Positions 61,923-64,000 of a DNA stretch of 64,000 bases are shown here, piece by piece. Under the pieces are notes generated by a model, which was not told where the DNA came from, ran no database searches, and was given only the letters and a program-made list of their open reading frames with translations. Positions within the stretch are counted from its first letter, which is position 1, and each line of letters opens with the position of its first letter. This DNA is from Hymenobacter daecheongensis DSM 21074. Lineage in GTDB: Bacteria; Bacteroidota; Bacteroidia; Cytophagales; Hymenobacteraceae. Made by a program: the position numbers and the translations under genes. The stretch is from the NCBI RefSeq assembly GCF_900141805.1, contig NZ_FQYN01000001.1:372001-436000 (forward strand). The letters are read 5' to 3'.

Positions 61923-62111
61923 CTACGAAGCCTGTTTGAAGTTATCCTCAGAAGGCAACTGCCCCGTTTTACGCAGGAATGCCTGCAATTCGTGCTTCGT
62001 AATTGGGCCACTGAGGCGGCGGCTGTTCCACTCAGCATCGGTCAGGCCATTCATGGAATGGTTAGCGCGCTTCAATAATTCGGCGGATGACGGCTTGTTG
62101 GATGGTTTCAT
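61923..62111 (-). CDS. 62-residue small protein, copy B
   Basis: 62 residues from ATG 62111, paralogous along its length to the 62-residue protein at 62240: both start MKPS, share NxSMxGxTxxExxxSR, then GPITKHELQAFLRKTGQLPS against GPLTKQEFLAHLRKTGQLPP, and end in KQAS or KLAS. Intact frame although the gene in front of it is degraded. No known family. It could be an orphan antitoxin (inference). Confidence 0.7.
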   Translation of the reverse strand: MKPSNKPSSAELLKRANHSMNGLTDAEWNSRRLSGPITKHELQAFLRKTGQLPSEDNFKQAS

Positions 62112-62177
62112 AGTCAGCGAGAGCTTTAAGTCTTCAACCACTAATTGGTCAGATGGACCGAAGATAAACTGCTTCAT
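62062..62177 (-). pseudogene. remnant of the 95-residue gene, 3' part only, frameshifted
   Basis: From 62177 it reads KQFIFGPSDQLVVEDLKLSL. After a one-base shift it reads ADYETIQQAVIRRIIEAR and stops at 62062. These match DQLVVEDV and SYETIQDVILRQLAAGL at the C-terminus of the intact 95-residue protein at 62379. It overlaps the start of copy B exactly as the intact gene overlaps copy A. Confidence 0.75.
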
Positions 62178-62186
62178 GAATAAAGA

Positions 62187-62219
62187 GAAAGCCCCAAACT
62201 TCTACGCTTGGGGCTCTCT
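62187..62219 (-). terminator. terminator after small protein copy A
   Basis: On the minus strand AGAGAGCCCCAA, a 9-nt loop, TTGGGGCTTTCTCTTT: a stem of at least 7 bp plus pairing ends and a T-rich tail, 20 nt after the copy A stop. Confidence 0.8.
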
Positions 62220-62239
62220 GCTATTTAGTTCTGGATGGA

Positions 62240-62428
62240 CTACGAAGCCAGTTTCCAAGTGGCATTAGGCGGTAGTTGGCCAGTTTTGCGCAAATGAGCT
62301 AAGAACTCCTGCTTTGTCAACGGGCCCTTAACACGGCTGCGCTCATATTCTTCTGCCGTTTTACCAGCCATCGAAAGGTTAGAGGCCGGCTGCGAGTTGG
62401 CGAAGGATGACGTCTTGGATGGTTTCAT
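62240..62428 (-). CDS. 62-residue small protein, copy A (candidate antitoxin)
   Basis: 62 residues: KPSKTSSFANSQPASNLSMA, KTAEEYERSRVKGPLTKQEF, LAHLRKTGQLPPNATWKLAS. No family known to me. Its ATG lies inside the end of the preceding 95-residue gene (50-nt overlap), typical of tightly coupled pairs such as toxin-antitoxin modules. Low-GC DNA compared with nrdA. A terminator follows. Confidence 0.72.
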   Translation of the reverse strand: MKPSKTSSFANSQPASNLSMAGKTAEEYERSRVKGPLTKQEFLAHLRKTGQLPPNATWKLAS

Positions 62429-62666
62429 AGCTCGGCAAAATTACGTCTTCAACGACAAGTTGGTCATCATGTAACGTAAATGTAACCGAAAGAAATTTCC
62501 GCTGCTTCGTATATCCTACAACTTCGTAGGCACCAGCGCCTTTGGGGTAAAGACCACTCCGAGGAGGAAGTAGAAGAAGCTCCTCCATTTCTTCCTGCAG
62601 AATGCTGTAACTGTGACACCAGTTCCAGTTGACTTTACCAAAGTCGAGACTATAGCCGTCCAACAC
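62379..62666 (-). CDS. 95-residue small protein directly after nrdA (candidate BrnT-like toxin)
   Basis: Up to 95 residues from GTG 62666, which starts one base after the nrdA stop. LDGYSLDFGKVNWNWCHSYS, ELLLLPPRSGLYPKGAGAYE, VVGYTKQRKFLSVTFTLHDD, QLVVEDVILPSYETIQDVIL. The run GYTKxRKFLSVTFTLxxDQLVVED loosely recalls the central strands of BrnT/RelE-like or DUF4258 toxins, but catalytic residues are not identifiable and the call is tentative. It is translationally coupled to nrdA upstream and to copy A downstream. Confidence 0.6.
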   Translation of the reverse strand: MLDGYSLDFGKVNWNWCHSYSILQEEMEELLLLPPRSGLYPKGAGAYEVVGYTKQRKFLSVTFTLHDDQLVVEDVILPSYETIQDVILRQLAAGL

Positions 62667-62667
62667 C

Positions 62668-64000
62668 CTACGACCCGCAAGCCTCGCAAGCGTCCGGATT
62701 ATCCAGCGAGCAGGCCATGTCCGAGGCGTTCTGGGCCGAGACGTTCAGCGGCTCCAGGGTTTCGGCGGCCTGCTTCTGCACCGTGAACTTGATGGCGTCG
62801 GCGGCGGCTTTGGTGCGCAGGTAGTACATGCCGGTTTTCAGGCCCTTCTTCCACGAGTGGAAGTGCATGCTGGTGAGCTTGCCGAAGTTCACGTTCAGCA
62901 CGTGCAGGTTCAGGCTCTGGCTCTGGCAGATGTACGCGCCCCGGTCGGCCGACATGTCGATGATGCGGCGCTGGGAAATCTCCCACACCGTCTTGTACAG
63001 GTCCTTGATGCTCTGCGGGATGCTCGGAATGTCCTGCACCGAGCCGTTGGCGGCGATGATATCGTTCTTCATCTGCTCGTTCCAGATGCCGAGCTTCACC
63101 AGGTCCTTGAGTAGGTGCTTGTTCACCACCATAAACTCCCCGCTCAGCACGCGCCGCACATAGATGTTGGAGGTGTAAGGCTCAAACGACTCGTTGTTGC
63201 CCAGGATCTGGGCCGTGGAGGCCGTGGGCATGGGGGCTACCAGCAGCGAGTTGCGCACGCCGTGCTCCACCACCTGGGCGCGCAGCGTTTCCCAGTCCCA
63301 GCGGCCGCTCTCGGGCTTCACGCCCCAGAGGTCGAACTGGAACTTGCCCTGGCTGAGTGGGGAGCCGGGGAAGGTTTCGTAAGCGCCGTCCTTTTTGGCC
63401 AGGTCCATTGAGGCCGTCATGGCCGCGAAGTAGATGGTTTCGAAAATGTCCTTGTTCAGGCCCGAGGCTTCGTCGCTCTCGAAGGGCATGCGCAGGGCAA
63501 TGAAGGTATCGGCCAGGCCCTGCACGCCGAGGCCGATGGGGCGGTGGCGCAGGTTGCTGCGCTCGGCTTCCACTACGGGGTAGAAGTTGATGTCGATGAC
63601 CTTGTTGAGGTTCTTCGTGGCGTGATAGGTCACGTCGTAGAGCTTCTGGTGGTCGAAGGTCAGGCTGCCGTTTTCGCCCTTCAGGAAGCGCGGCAGGGCC
63701 AGCGACGCCAGGTTGCACACCGCAATTTCGTTCTCGTCGGTGTACTCCATTATCTCGGTGCACAGGTTCGACGATTTGATGGTGCCCAGGTTCTGCTGGT
63801 TGCTCTTGCTGTTGGCAGCGTCCTTGAAGAGCATATAGGGCGTGCCCGTCTCGGTCTGGCTTTCCAGGATGGCGAACCACAGGTCCTGGGCCTTCACGGT
63901 GCGGCGGCCGCGGCCCTCCTTCTCATACTTCATGTAGAGCTTCTCGAACTCGGGGCCCCAGGTGTCGCCGAGGCCGGGGCACTCGTTGGGGCACATCAGG
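62668..64000 (-). CDS. nrdA: ribonucleoside-diphosphate reductase alpha subunit, C-terminal part
   Basis: The last about 444 codons are present; the 5' part is beyond the window. It reduces ribonucleotides to deoxyribonucleotides as the catalytic subunit of a class I enzyme. Motifs: the active site [20 protein letters not shown] with Asn-Cys-Glu, [40 protein letters not shown] with the PTAST loop, [29 protein letters not shown] and the C-terminal redox pair in ACEACGS. The stop at 62668 is followed after one base by the next start codon. Its last 102 nt recur at 61815-61916. Confidence 0.96.
   Translation of the reverse strand, partial: LMCPNECPGLGDTWGPEFEKLYMKYEKEGRGRRTVKAQDLWFAILESQTETGTPYMLFKDAANSKSNQQNLGTIKSSNLCTEIMEYTDENEIAVCNLASLALPRFLKGENGSLTFDHQKLYDVTYHATKNLNKVIDINFYPVVEAERSNLRHRPIGLGVQGLADTFIALRMPFESDEASGLNKDIFETIYFAAMTASMDLAKKDGAYETFPGSPLSQGKFQFDLWGVKPESGRWDWETLRAQVVEHGVRNSLLVAPMPTASTAQILGNNESFEPYTSNIYVRRVLSGEFMVVNKHLLKDLVKLGIWNEQMKNDIIAANGSVQDIPSIPQSIKDLYKTVWEISQRRIIDMSADRGAYICQSQSLNLHVLNVNFGKLTSMHFHSWKKGLKTGMYYLRTKAAADAIKFTVQKQAAETLEPLNVSAQNASDMACSLDNPDACEACGS

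Overview
The window is one 64 kb piece of a high-GC member of the Bacteroidota, most likely Hymenobacter or a close relative. This rests on several things seen together: a type IX secretion cargo with a C-terminal sorting domain, TamB with a TamL-type Omp85 lipoprotein, DUF5686, a 7TMR-DISM kinase, promoter-like motifs of the Bacteroidota type (TTGG, 19-20 nt, TAnCTTCG), genes usually lacking Shine-Dalgarno sequences, and many long intergenic palindromes. The genus is an inference; no rRNA gene is present.

Layout. 1-9.5 kb: end of an old yellow enzyme gene, a multi-pass membrane protein, a PA14-OmpA protein, then a methionine/folate block with a SAM-I riboswitch, metH, a DUF559 endonuclease and metF. 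9.5-14.5 kb: two divergent, related histidine kinases, a CheY-like regulator and a TPR protein. 14.8-18.2 kb: a TonB-like protein, a lipoprotein, a cell-wall amidase and a DUF2007 protein. 18.3-33.6 kb: a molybdenum cofactor island with moeA, moaC, a MobB-like/MobA fusion, moaE, moaD, moaA, a MOT1-type molybdate transporter, a MoeB-rhodanese protein, fdhD, a DUF7009 protein and an FdhF/YdeP oxidoreductase. An ECF sigma factor pair, a ClpP protease, an exported carbonic anhydrase and a DUF2490 protein lie inside it. Together the island can import molybdate, build the cofactor, and mature and house a molybdoenzyme. No mog/moaB gene was seen.

33.8-45.4 kb: a DUF1851-like protein, the tamB-tamL operon and a DPE2-like 4-alpha-glucanotransferase. 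45.9-60.7 kb: a T9SS cargo with calcium-type repeats, a thioredoxin-reductase-like flavoprotein, a DUF5686 outer membrane protein, aspartate ammonia-lyase between two nested palindromes, an acetyltransferase, TPM and DUF1345 proteins, a metallophosphoesterase lipoprotein and small secreted proteins. 60.9-64 kb: an AT-rich membrane protein gene, then a small low-GC island at the 3' end of nrdA. That island contains an exact-length 102-nt second copy of the nrdA tail, a candidate toxin-antitoxin-like pair and a partly decayed second copy of it.

The most unusual theme is repeat DNA. At least a dozen palindromic elements of several families occur, and many of them run into coding sequence. They supply stop codons (metH, moeA, the DUF2007 gene, mobA, fdhD, the DUF5686 gene), in-frame linkers (metH, DUF559) or the N-terminal end (tamL, possibly tamB and fdhD). 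The DUF559 endonuclease gene is embedded in three copies of one family, which resembles the relation of REP elements to RAYT transposases.
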